Part shown: positions 8,540 through 16,658 of the stretch, piece after piece
Position numbering within the stretch: the stretch's first letter is position 1
Layout of the letters: every line of letters begins with the position of its first letter
Assembly (NCBI GenBank): GCA_000437435.1
Contig: FR899622.1
Span: 87,564 to 151,563 of the forward strand
Direction of reading: 5' to 3'
Length of the DNA stretch: 64,000 bases
DNA from: Clostridium sp. CAG:768
GTDB taxonomy: Bacteria > Cyanobacteriota > Vampirovibrionia > Gastranaerophilales > Gastranaerophilaceae
The notes under the pieces: generated by a model
Told to the model about the DNA's origin: nothing
Seen by the model: only the letters and a program-made list of their open reading frames with translations
Database searches by the model: none
Translations under genes and position numbers: made by a program

Positions 8540-9268
8540 CTAATAACTCATTTCCCAATTATCATTTAAAATCTTTCCGAAACAACCATGTCTATTTGAA
8601 GCAGTACCAGCAAGACAGTATTTCGTAAACTGATCTTCCCTTTGATCTTCTGTTAAAGGAACAACACTAGTTGCATCAGGATTTAAATCATCTATAAACC
8701 AACCGCTATTAGGATCATAAATATACATCTCAAATAAATCTCTTCCTTGTATATTTGGACCTTTTTGACCATTAACATCAATTAAAAGCGCAACTAAAAA
8801 TTTATAAGTTCCTTCTGTATAACTAATATTTACAGTTTGTCCACTTGCAAGAGTAAAAGTGTCCCCATTTGCAACTGTTTTATCAATTATTATATCTAAG
8901 CCATTTATCTTTTTATACGACTCAGCAAAACAAGGAGCTCTATCCTTACCACACTCTGAAACAACTTTAAAATATTTTCTTATAAAATTATTTAAATTAT
9001 CCTGATTTCTAAAACCAGCCTCTTTTAAATTAATAGCATTATTATCAGCCTGATACTGCATTAATGCTTGAGACATCTCATTATAAAACTTATGTAATTG
9101 AGTTACATAACTCTTACGTTGATAATTCTGCATTAAAGTAGGTACAGTCATTGCTGAAACAACACCAATTATACCTAATGTGACCAATACTTCTGCAAGA
9201 GTGAAACCAAATCCAAAATTTCCAAAATACTTAGTAGAAGAAGCTTTTAGATGCCCCCCCCCCGACAT
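8540..9268 (-). CDS. prepilin-like protein A with a G10 tract at its start
   Basis: Type IV prepilin-like protein; 242 residues if read from the ATG at 9268. The prepilin peptidase site is NFGFG / FTLAEVLVTLGIIG, with Glu at +5 of the mature protein and the usual hydrophobic assembly helix behind it. The mature domain has the family motif DVNGQKGPNIQGRDLF and ends in DNWEMSY. The ATG at 9268 has no good Shine-Dalgarno and immediately precedes a run of ten G. The strong start, ATG 9291 with AAAGGAG 6 bases upstream, is one frame off and stops at TAA 9247-9249. It heads the cpaE/cpaF operon, so it may be a Tad or minor pilin. Which start is used is unresolved. Confidence 0.85.
   Translation of the reverse strand: MSGGGHLKASSTKYFGNFGFGFTLAEVLVTLGIIGVVSAMTVPTLMQNYQRKSYVTQLHKFYNEMSQALMQYQADNNAINLKEAGFRNQDNLNNFIRKYFKVVSECGKDRAPCFAESYKKINGLDIIIDKTVANGDTFTLASGQTVNISYTEGTYKFLVALLIDVNGQKGPNIQGRDLFEMYIYDPNSGWFIDDLNPDATSVVPLTEDQREDQFTKYCLAGTASNRHGCFGKILNDNWEMSY
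9242..9265 (-). repeat. G10 slippage element, copy A
   Basis: Read on the minus strand: TC, ten G (9263-9254), C, seven bases, AGCT. The same layout with identical spacing recurs at 55895-55918 and 62700-62723, each time at the 5' end of a prepilin gene. At G10 the strong upstream start (ATG 9291) yields a 14-residue peptide; at G11 or G8 it would be fused in frame to the prepilin. Confidence 0.85.
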
Positions 9269-9316
9269 TTTAATCTTAAAGAATTAATCATAAATTGCTC
9301 CTTTCATACTTCTTTA

Positions 9317-9493
9317 AAAGCCCTATACAGATGTGATTTTGTTGCCTGCGTGGTCTCGCAGGTGGGTGAACGCCTCGGATTATCCGTTTCCCGCTGGCGA
9401 TTATAAATCGGCGGGTATACTTCACATCCTGACAGAGTCAAATTCTCCCTTTTAAAATAAATGTAGGAACAAAATGAGCACCTGTACAGAGCT
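9317..9493 (-). ncRNA. structured RNA, 6S-like or a long mRNA leader
   Basis: A ~177-nt GC-richer, non-coding stretch that starts about 7 bases after a strong promoter. The ends pair: GCTCTGTACAG with CTGTATAGGGC, continued by GTG with CAC and ATTTTGTT with AACAAAAT, giving about 22 bp. Inside are a hairpin CCTGCG/CGCAGG, an outer GTGAA/TTCAC stem, and nested CCCGC/GCGGG and CGATT/AATCG stems. Length, long closing stem, A/U-rich 5' bubble and a hairpin in the 3' bubble would suit a 6S RNA. It lies only 13 bases upstream of the Shine-Dalgarno of prepilin A, so a cis-acting leader is an equal possibility. I see no known riboswitch motif. Confidence 0.55.
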
Positions 9494-9499
9494 AATCTT

Positions 9500-9528
9500 A
9501 TTATAACATACTTATTAAGCTAATACAA
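9500..9528 (-). promoter_or_regulatory. promoter of the structured RNA and prepilin A
   Basis: On the minus strand a TTGTAT -35 box (9528-9523) and a perfect TATAAT -10 box (9505-9500) are 17 bases apart. Transcription is expected to start near 9493, right at the base of the closing stem of the RNA. Confidence 0.75.
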
Positions 9529-9542
9529 TATATCAAGTTAGA

Positions 9543-10232
9543 CTATTTGGAAAAATGATTAGCTCCAAAATAAAATCCAATATACATAGATAATAAAACT
9601 AAAATAATCGGACTAATTATAGCCAAATATGGAGATTCTGGGAATACTGCACTTGTAATTAAAGCAAATAATCCAATTATTAAAATACCAACTGTATATT
9701 TTAAAGTACTTTTATGTCTTGGAGCAATTTTTACATTATGACAAAGCCTACTTGAATATTCATCAATATTTGACAAATTACAAACTTTTTCGTAAGCTTC
9801 TTGAGAAATTTTTCCACTATCCAAAAGCTGCTTACACGCTTTTGTAAAAGCTTTTTTAACTTGAACTTCTACCAATGTGAGCATTTGTTCCTGAGTCAAA
9901 TTGCTAAACAAAGACTCTTTTCCCATTTCAAATGCTACATAAGCAAGTTTTTGTAAAATACTTTCATGATACATTTCAGGAATATCTGAACGCAACAAAT
10001 CAATATATTTATGGAAAGTCCATTCGGAAATCAATTGAGTTAAAGTTTTTGCAGTATCGGAACTTTCAATTGTATCGTCATTAGAAAATGCTTCTCCTGC
10101 AATAAAAGTAAAATTATAAATTTTATCCAAAAATTCTTTTTTATGCTTCAAAGCAATATCTTCTGGAATACTTTTTTCAGCTTCTTTTGTTAAATCTTTC
10201 GCAAAACCTTTATAATCAAATGTTGCAACCAT
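9543..10232 (-). CDS. C-terminally membrane-anchored protein, unknown
   Basis: A 229-residue protein with a soluble helical, acidic/lysine-rich N-terminal part (1-~175) and two closely spaced hydrophobic segments at the end (YTVGILIIGLFALITSAVF and LAIISPIILVLLSMYIGFYFGA). The C-terminal hairpin suggests a tail anchor with the bulk in the cytoplasm. I recognise no family. The start is ATG 10232, five bases after GGAGGG; a TTG 12 bases further up would overlap that ribosome-binding site. It is convergent with nothing and is transcribed toward the structured RNA. Confidence 0.75.
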   Translation of the reverse strand: MVATFDYKGFAKDLTKEAEKSIPEDIALKHKKEFLDKIYNFTFIAGEAFSNDDTIESSDTAKTLTQLISEWTFHKYIDLLRSDIPEMYHESILQKLAYVAFEMGKESLFSNLTQEQMLTLVEVQVKKAFTKACKQLLDSGKISQEAYEKVCNLSNIDEYSSRLCHNVKIAPRHKSTLKYTVGILIIGLFALITSAVFPESPYLAIISPIILVLLSMYIGFYFGANHFSK

Positions 10233-10286
10233 AAAACCCTCCAAAATAATTATAACATGCTATTTTCGATTGGGCAACAAATTAAA

Positions 10287-12440
10287 TTAATTCATTTTCA
10301 ATGTCTGCAACGCTTGTTGTTCAGCTAAATCAGCTCTACGCATAGCTGCATCAGCAGCGGTTAAGTCTTCCTTATTCTGAATTTGAACACCAACAGGAGA
10401 CGGAATATATGTTCTTACAGGTTCTTGTGGTTTATTTTCCAAACTTGAAGAAGACTTTGTCGTTGTAGTTGTAGTAGTTGTAGAGCCATTTTTATAAGGA
10501 TTCAACAAATTTGAAGGACTTATATTTGAATTCTGATTTGTTCTTGTAGTAGTAGTTGTTGTTTGAGCAGTAGTTTGTTGAGGTTGATTTAAAGGCTGTT
10601 GCAATTGTGGTGGCAATTGTAATTGTTGATTAATCGCTTGAGCTTGCATTTTGTCTTCTTTACCTTCATCCAAAACAGAGTTTTGCGGTTTCCCAAATAA
10701 CAAATGAGATCCTTTGACAGCAATTTTACTTAAGAATGGTAAAATTACCATCATACCTAATATAATTCTCATTGGATAACCTGCCATTTGTTTTATACCA
10801 AACTTAGGATGTCTGAATAAATCTTTTATCTTATCAACGATACCATTTCTAGTAACTGCCTTCTTATCATAAGGTCTGATTTGTTCAAGACCTACTGTAA
10901 CAATACGCCCGATACGTTTGAATAATTTTGTAATAGGATTTTTAACACCAGCATTTAATTCAGTTTTTAAAGCATCTTTGCTTGCTTTCCAAGCTGATTT
11001 ATCTGCAAATCCGCCTGCCATAGCTTTATCATTATGAATTTTTAAATGCTGCCTATATTTTTCAACTTGATCTTTAGTCATTCCTGCATATTGCAAACCG
11101 CCGACTCTATGCATTAACTGAATTGCAAGTGGCATTGCAACGAAAAATGCAATCATTTCAGTAAAACGTTCAGCAAAAGTTTTAACTTTTTCACTTGCGC
11201 CATCAACTTTAGCAGTCTTATACAAAACATCAGCTAAATAAGCAGCTTGCATTAATGCAACAAATTTTCCACCTGCAACTCTGTTTGTTGCACCTTCTAA
11301 TACCAAGTTATTATATTTTGCCAAGAATTTTCCTAATATTGATTTTGGAATTTTTTTATCCAATCCTGTCTTTTGTAAAACATTGACTAATTCTTTATTT
11401 TCAGCTAAATTTACATTTCCTAATGATCCTGCTATTTTATTCGCAGTTTCTGATGCATAGACCTCACGACCTATTAACCAAGTTTTAAAACGTCCCCAAG
11501 CACTGTGATTTGTTCCCCAAATCCTTGCAAACATCTTAGGGTTAGCATCATGACAAGCTTCAAGAACTCTTGGCATTTTTTCTTGAATATTTTTTGCCAC
11601 AGCTTCCATTTCTGCAAAATCTTTATAACCCCATTCAAAGGCTTTCATATCTTTAAGTTTTAATATTTTAGCTTCTTCACCGAGAGCTTTAAAATCACTT
11701 ATTTCTTTAGCTATTTGAGCAGGAGTTCTTTTTAATCTTGAATTTTGCAAAATTGTTTCCAACTCAGCACGCTGCATTATTTCAGCTTTTGCCTGAGGTG
11801 TTGATGCTTTATCTAATAAGCCTTTCCATTTTGCAATATCTTTTTTAGATGCACCATAACAATCCAAATCTTCAACACTTTGAAGCGGTTTTACAAATTG
11901 TTCACCATGTTGAGGATAATCGAATAATTGCATCCCCCACATCCCATTAGCCTGACCTTTTACCATATCCAATTCAGGACGAGAAGGGGTATATGCCATT
12001 GCCCTTGTAATTCTAAATCTATCTACAAAATTTTTCTTTAAAAATCCTTTAAAACTTTTAAAACCATTATTTATAGAAGTTGCAAAACTTGATTTTCCAA
12101 ATGAGCTATTTTTAACATAATTAGTTACATCATCACCAAATTGCCCGACTTTATGATGAACTGTATTCTCAAAATCACCTCTGGATCTGTTTGCATAAAC
12201 ATCCATTCCCTTAGCAATAGCAAACCAAGTAGGGACAGTCAACGCAGCAGTATACATCATTCCCTTAGGATCTTCAGCTGTTTCTCCAATTCTGTTTGCA
12301 ACATAACTATCCTGAACATTTTCCTTTAATAATTCAGGATTTACAGCCTGCATAGCCACTTGTTGCTGAGCTGCTTGCTGCGGTGAAAGAGCCCTAAACT
12401 GGAGTAACTGCTGTTTGTTATTAACATTATTATCGAGCAT
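10287..12440 (-). CDS. large lineage-specific helical membrane protein
   Basis: About 717 residues, function unknown. The start is ATG 12440, preceded by AGGGAAAATT; an in-frame ATG farther upstream (12488) lacks a ribosome site. The N-terminus is Q/N-rich. A hydrophobic helix (AALTVPTWFAIAKGMDVY) follows, then long amphipathic segments rich in Lys/Ala, hydrophobic helices (FAERFTEMIAFFVAMPLAIQLM and MRIILGMMVILPFLSKIAV), and a low-complexity C-terminal linker of Q, P and threonine runs. Its order of segments resembles the 4962-6032 protein. The threonine runs come from ACA/ACT repeats at about 10455-10570. Confidence 0.75.
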   Translation of the reverse strand: MLDNNVNNKQQLLQFRALSPQQAAQQQVAMQAVNPELLKENVQDSYVANRIGETAEDPKGMMYTAALTVPTWFAIAKGMDVYANRSRGDFENTVHHKVGQFGDDVTNYVKNSSFGKSSFATSINNGFKSFKGFLKKNFVDRFRITRAMAYTPSRPELDMVKGQANGMWGMQLFDYPQHGEQFVKPLQSVEDLDCYGASKKDIAKWKGLLDKASTPQAKAEIMQRAELETILQNSRLKRTPAQIAKEISDFKALGEEAKILKLKDMKAFEWGYKDFAEMEAVAKNIQEKMPRVLEACHDANPKMFARIWGTNHSAWGRFKTWLIGREVYASETANKIAGSLGNVNLAENKELVNVLQKTGLDKKIPKSILGKFLAKYNNLVLEGATNRVAGGKFVALMQAAYLADVLYKTAKVDGASEKVKTFAERFTEMIAFFVAMPLAIQLMHRVGGLQYAGMTKDQVEKYRQHLKIHNDKAMAGGFADKSAWKASKDALKTELNAGVKNPITKLFKRIGRIVTVGLEQIRPYDKKAVTRNGIVDKIKDLFRHPKFGIKQMAGYPMRIILGMMVILPFLSKIAVKGSHLLFGKPQNSVLDEGKEDKMQAQAINQQLQLPPQLQQPLNQPQQTTAQTTTTTTRTNQNSNISPSNLLNPYKNGSTTTTTTTTKSSSSLENKPQEPVRTYIPSPVGVQIQNKEDLTAADAAMRRADLAEQQALQTLKMN

Positions 12441-12609
12441 AATTTTCCCTATTTTCCCTATATAAATATAAAAACAGATTTTTAGCAATTATTGCTATTT
12501 AAAATAAAATATTACGAAATGTAACAAGTTTTCCCTTTTCTGAAATTTTGATATTTGTATATACTTTATATATACACAAGCGATAAATAAGAAGAATGAG
12601 AGGCATAAA

Positions 12610-12774
12610 ATGGCAGTTGCAAATTTGAAAAAAATTGATGACAAATTAAAAAACATCTATGAAAATCAAGTTACTGTTAACAATAACCAACCATTTGAAG
12701 ATAGATCAGATTTATTATTTGCTCAGATGAATTTCATCGCAATGGCAAACAAACAAGCTTTACACTTAATTTAA
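12610..12774 (+). CDS. small protein of 54 residues, unknown
   Basis: A short ORF from ATG 12610 to TAA 12772-12774, behind AGAGG with suitable spacing and followed by a Rho-independent terminator at 12816. The peptide begins MAVANLKKIDDKLK and ends MANKQALHLI; it is helical, has no membrane segment, and I recognise no family. The ribosome site, ordinary codon use and dedicated terminator support a real gene, transcribed divergently from the large protein on its left. Confidence 0.65.
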   Translation: MAVANLKKIDDKLKNIYENQVTVNNNQPFEDRSDLLFAQMNFIAMANKQALHLI

Positions 12775-12815
12775 CACAATTTAACTCCAATTAATTTTTC
12801 CCCTACAAATTTTGT

Positions 12816-12847
12816 ACCTGGTTTCAACTGAAATCAGGTTTTTTTTA
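12816..12847 (+). terminator. Rho-independent terminator
   Basis: An ACCTG-G-TTTC / GAAA-T-CAGGT stem with an AACT loop is followed by eight T. It lies downstream of the 54-residue protein and upstream of nadD. Confidence 0.8.
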
Positions 12848-12889
12848 TCTTAGTATAATGTTTTTTAATATTTATAATATAATTTAATT

Positions 12890-13477
12890 ATGAAATTATG
12901 CATTTTTTCAGGGACTTTTAACCCTATTCATAAAGCTCATATAAAAATGGCGGAATATGTATTAGAAAATTTTGGTTTTGACAAAATTATTTTTATCCCA
13001 GCATACAAACCTCCACATAAAGACTATGCACCAGAAATGTGTCAGCACCGCTACAACATGGTAAAACTAGCAATTAAAGCTAACCCACATTTCGAAATTT
13101 CTGATATTGAATATAAAAATGAAGGGAAATCATATTCATATCTCACAGCACTTGAATTAAACAAACAATATAAAATTGATGGAAAAATTAACTTTATTAT
13201 AGGAACTGATGCTTTTAAAAAAATTGAAAGCTGGTATGAAACAGACAAATTCAAAAAACTTGTTGATTTTATTGTATTTATAAGAGAAAATGAAGAAGTT
13301 GATTTAACTCATCTTAAAAATAAGGGCTACAATTATAAAATTGCCAAGATGCCTTTTTTAGATATTTCATCAACTGAATTAAGAAATAGAATTTCAAACG
13401 GATTACCCATTAAAGATTTAGTTACAGAAGAAGTAGAGGATTATATAAATAAGAATGAATTATACAGAAATACTTAA
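12890..13477 (+). CDS. nadD: nicotinate-nucleotide adenylyltransferase
   Basis: Makes deamido-NAD from nicotinate mononucleotide and ATP, a core step of NAD synthesis. Its 195 residues match family length. The nucleotidyltransferase signature GTFNPIHKAH (T/HxGH type) is near the N-terminus, and the ISSTELRNRI motif (family ISST-x-IR) is near residue 163. Between them are the INFIIGTDAFKKIESW segment and a D-rich substrate loop. The start is ATG 12890. Its end overlaps yqeK by 23 bases, the usual nadD-yqeK pairing. Confidence 0.95.
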   Translation: MKLCIFSGTFNPIHKAHIKMAEYVLENFGFDKIIFIPAYKPPHKDYAPEMCQHRYNMVKLAIKANPHFEISDIEYKNEGKSYSYLTALELNKQYKIDGKINFIIGTDAFKKIESWYETDKFKKLVDFIVFIRENEEVDLTHLKNKGYNYKIAKMPFLDISSTELRNRISNGLPIKDLVTEEVEDYINKNELYRNT

Positions 13478-14030
13478 TTGGTTAAAAAACAATCTAAATG
13501 AAGAAAGATACATTCACACATTAGGAACTGCCGAATGTGCAAAAGAGCTTGCCAATAAATTCAACTTAAACAGCGAAAAAGCATATATAGCTGGTCTTTT
13601 ACACGATTGTGCAAAATGTTTTTCAAATGAAAAATTATTAGATATTATACATCAACATTTGAATGTTGAAGAATGCGAAATGCTCAATTATAAAACATTA
13701 CACGCTCCCGTAAGTGCTTATATTGCAGAAAAAGAATTTCAAATAGACGACAAAGAAATTTTATCAGCCATAAGATGGCATACTTTAGGAAAACTTGATA
13801 TGACAGATTTTGAAAAAATAGTGTTTTTAGCTGATAAAATTGAGCCAAATACAAGAGATAAAGAATACTCTGATAAAATAAAAGCCTTACTGAATGAACC
13901 TAATGGGATAAATAAAGCTCTATTAAAATGCTATAAAGAAACAATCAAAAGTCTTGTAAAAAGAGATTTAAAAATATGTCTTTTAACAATTGACATCTAC
14001 AACAAACTTCAAGATTTAGTACAAAATTAG
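13455..14030 (+). CDS. yqeK: YqeK-type HD-domain hydrolase (Ap4A hydrolase)
   Basis: A 191-residue HD-superfamily metal-dependent phosphohydrolase. The metal-binding residues are visible as HTLGTAECAKELA (first His, ~21), GLLHDCAKCF (HD, ~50-51), HAPVSAYIAEKEF and RWHTLGKLDMTDFEKIVFLADKIEPN. YqeK proteins hydrolyse diadenosine tetraphosphate to two ADP. It overlaps nadD by 23 bases and is therefore translationally coupled. The usual third partner, rsfS, is not next; a HerA-like gene follows instead. Confidence 0.92.
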   Translation: MNYTEILNWLKNNLNEERYIHTLGTAECAKELANKFNLNSEKAYIAGLLHDCAKCFSNEKLLDIIHQHLNVEECEMLNYKTLHAPVSAYIAEKEFQIDDKEILSAIRWHTLGKLDMTDFEKIVFLADKIEPNTRDKEYSDKIKALLNEPNGINKALLKCYKETIKSLVKRDLKICLLTIDIYNKLQDLVQN

Positions 14031-14071
14031 CATGTTCATGGTAAACTATTTTTCAAGGTGAGGAAGTTTAA

Positions 14072-16297
14072 ATGAAAGTATTGGAAATTAAGAACAACTT
14101 AGTAAAAATAGCATATGATGTAAAAGACAATCTTGCTCTTTCTAATTTTGTAATTATTGAGGATACAAATACACCTTATGTTGCTCAAGTTGTAAATATC
14201 AAAGCTGATTCCACAACAAATTTCGCAATTGTAAAATTATTGTTTACTTTTAATGAAGAAGGAATACTAAAAAACTACAACGGAACAATTCCTTCTACTA
14301 AAGCAAATGTATCAATTTTACCTTCAAATGAATTACTTGATATTATTCCAATTGAAGATCCTATAAGAATGGGTCAACTTGCTCAACAAAATGTTGAATT
14401 AAAGGTAGACAAAACAATATTTGATAATAATTTACTTATTTGTTCTAACAACTTAGAAAATACTTCAACACTACTTAATAACATCCTTAAACAATTAAAA
14501 AATAAAGTCGTAATTTTTGATACCGATGGGCAATTTGACTGGGAAAATAAATTATATTTTGGAAAAGAATTTAAATTACCTCTAAATTACGACACAATTA
14601 ATTTTATATATGATACAGAACTTGAAGATGTAGATGCAACAAGTAAAGCGATCATACAAGACATATTTATTGAAGTCCAAGAATACACAAAAACTCTTCC
14701 AGAAGGATATCTTCCGTTTGAAACATTTTTAAATGTTGTAGATCAGCAATATAAAGAAACACAAATAACAGAATTAGTTTTATTAAAAAATAAACTATTA
14801 AAATATAGAGATCTAAATGTTTTTGCTGAAACATTAAAAGATGTTTTAAATTTAAGTATTGCTATTGAAAAATCTGATATTACAGTTATAGATATTTCTG
14901 ATATGCCGCATACATTGCAAAAAGAAATAATGTCATACACATACAACATTATGAATTCTATAAAATCAGATATTTATTCCTTTGTAAAAATAGATAATTC
15001 AAATACTGATAAAAAATTATTAAAAAAATTCTTAGTAAGAAGTAATGTTTATACAACAATAATATGCTCTCACGAATATAAATATTTACCAGAAATAAAA
15101 GAAGCAGCACAAAATTTAATATTATTTGCGCCATTAACATTACAACACGACTTTGCAAGTTATAATACTTTTTTAAATAAACTCAACTCAGATGAATTTA
15201 TTATATACGGGGCTCATACACAAAATATTCCATTAATTGTTGAGCTTGATGATATAGAAATAGATGAAAATACTGAAGATGATTTAAAAAAGCAAGATAC
15301 ACAAACAGATAATATTGTACCAATGCCAGAAATAAAACCTTCTTCAAAAGAAGAAAAAGAAAAAGAAGAAGATGAAATAATTGAAGAAAATACTATTGAA
15401 GAAGAAGAAATCAACTCTGAAACTAATGAAAATTCATTGGAAATGCCTGAAGTTGAATATCCAGATATAACAATAGATGAAATACCAATTGAACAAAATA
15501 ATAACCAAACAGAAGAAACTGAAATTATTTCTGTTAATGAAGATATTCAACTCAACAATGAAATAGCTCCTGTTGACAATATACTATCAATAGAAGAAGA
15601 ACTTCCAACCGAACCAACTATTATTGAAAATAATAGTTCAACAAATAATCCAGAAAATATAATTATTGAAGATTCCCCAATAGAAATAACTACAGAAGAA
15701 CCCAATACACAAAATGAAAATTTAGAAATCTATAATTCAGAAAATAATATAGAAGAAATTGAAGAAGATGAAATTGAACCTCAAATAGAACTTCAAGAGC
15801 CAGAAATTGATTATTCTGTAGAAGATATAGATATTGAAGAAAATTTCGGAGAACCACAAATAATTGAAAATAATGATGACTTAATTGAACAAGTAGCTAA
15901 AGATGTTGATAAAGCATTCTACGAAAAACTTCCAGATGAAAATTATGAATTACCGGATAACGATAATATTGAAACAGATGAATTAACTGAAGACGATCTT
16001 AATCTTATTGACGATTTAGCTATTGATGATACCAATATGCAATTAGATAATAGTTTTCAAGAATCTGAAAATATAGAACAAACACCAGTTGTGCCAATAT
16101 ATGAAACTGAAGACCTAGAACCAAAAGAAAATCAAAAATTAGAACCTGGAGATAGAGTCTCAACTCCCAAATATGGAGAAGGCATAGTAGAAAAAATGAT
16201 AAAATATGGCAACAAAATGCTTTGCTCAATAGAATTTCCAAACATTGGCAGAAGACTTCTTGACCCAGCAATGAGCGAAATTATAAAACTAGACTAA
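14072..16297 (+). CDS. decayed HerA-like ATPase with acidic linker and Tudor-like tail
   Basis: A 741-residue three-part protein. Residues 1-~380 look like a HerA/VirB4-type ATPase with an N-terminal HAS barrel (KIAYDVKDNLALSNFVIIED ... YVAQVVNIKAD), a VVIFDTDGQF strand and an ITVIDISDMP Walker B-like strand. The P-loop position reads LLICSNNLENTSTLL, with no GKT, so ATP hydrolysis is unlikely. Residues ~385-685 are a very acidic E/N/I-rich linker. The last ~52 residues (LEPGDRVSTPKYGEGIVEK ...) match the Tudor-like domain that ends PcrA/UvrD helicases and binds RNA polymerase. The start is ATG 14072 with GTGAGGAAG upstream. A transcription- or DNA-repair-linked scaffold is conceivable. Confidence 0.7.
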   Translation: MKVLEIKNNLVKIAYDVKDNLALSNFVIIEDTNTPYVAQVVNIKADSTTNFAIVKLLFTFNEEGILKNYNGTIPSTKANVSILPSNELLDIIPIEDPIRMGQLAQQNVELKVDKTIFDNNLLICSNNLENTSTLLNNILKQLKNKVVIFDTDGQFDWENKLYFGKEFKLPLNYDTINFIYDTELEDVDATSKAIIQDIFIEVQEYTKTLPEGYLPFETFLNVVDQQYKETQITELVLLKNKLLKYRDLNVFAETLKDVLNLSIAIEKSDITVIDISDMPHTLQKEIMSYTYNIMNSIKSDIYSFVKIDNSNTDKKLLKKFLVRSNVYTTIICSHEYKYLPEIKEAAQNLILFAPLTLQHDFASYNTFLNKLNSDEFIIYGAHTQNIPLIVELDDIEIDENTEDDLKKQDTQTDNIVPMPEIKPSSKEEKEKEEDEIIEENTIEEEEINSETNENSLEMPEVEYPDITIDEIPIEQNNNQTEETEIISVNEDIQLNNEIAPVDNILSIEEELPTEPTIIENNSSTNNPENIIIEDSPIEITTEEPNTQNENLEIYNSENNIEEIEEDEIEPQIELQEPEIDYSVEDIDIEENFGEPQIIENNDDLIEQVAKDVDKAFYEKLPDENYELPDNDNIETDELTEDDLNLIDDLAIDDTNMQLDNSFQESENIEQTPVVPIYETEDLEPKENQKLEPGDRVSTPKYGEGIVEKMIKYGNKMLCSIEFPNIGRRLLDPAMSEIIKLD

Positions 16298-16310
16298 AAT
16301 ATACCTAAAA

Positions 16311-16658
16311 CTATCTTAAAATTTTTGCACCTTTAAGATAAACAAATTGGGGTATAAATTTTTCATCACAATTAAGAACAATTAAAACTCTTAAGCATTT
16401 TGGCAAAGCATTTGGAACATCTAATTCATGAAAACACATCATTGCTGTATTGGACCAATTCAAATCGAGTCTTGCAAATTTTGCAGGAAATGCTGCGTTT
16501 AAATCATTTGTTAAAGTAAAAATTACATGAGAAATCATTGATTCTTGAATACTATTTGCAAATATCATTGCATTCAAAAGTTCTAATGTCGCAAATTTTA
16601 TTGCATCTTCAGAATTTTCATCAACTGTAATTGCGCCTCTTATTCCTTTTGTAATCAT
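16311..16658 (-). CDS. aroH: chorismate mutase, AroH type
   Basis: Rearranges chorismate to prephenate for phenylalanine and tyrosine synthesis. Its 115 residues match the monofunctional AroH fold. The signature start MITKGIRGAITVDENSED, the central FPAKFARLDLNW and the C-terminal RVLIVLNCD strand (family RVMMTV) are all present. The Arg of GIRGA and the PAKFAR arginine correspond to active-site residues. The ATG overlaps the stop of fmt by 4 bases (ATGA), so it is coupled to the def-fmt operon. It ends just after the convergent HerA-like gene, with no clear hairpin between them. Confidence 0.9.
   Translation of the reverse strand: MITKGIRGAITVDENSEDAIKFATLELLNAMIFANSIQESMISHVIFTLTNDLNAAFPAKFARLDLNWSNTAMMCFHELDVPNALPKCLRVLIVLNCDEKFIPQFVYLKGAKILR

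Noticed and set aside
10440..10570. Runs of ACA/ACT (threonine) codons that look like a microsatellite
   Set aside because: They encode low-complexity Thr/Ser linkers within an intact frame, the codons are mixed (not a pure tandem repeat), and trinucleotide changes would not shift the frame.
15200..16130. Long A/G-rich acidic stretch of the HerA-like gene, with antisense ORFs
   Set aside because: One continuous + frame with a folded domain after it explains the composition; the minus-strand ORFs there are reflections of GAA/GAT-rich codons and have no ribosome sites.
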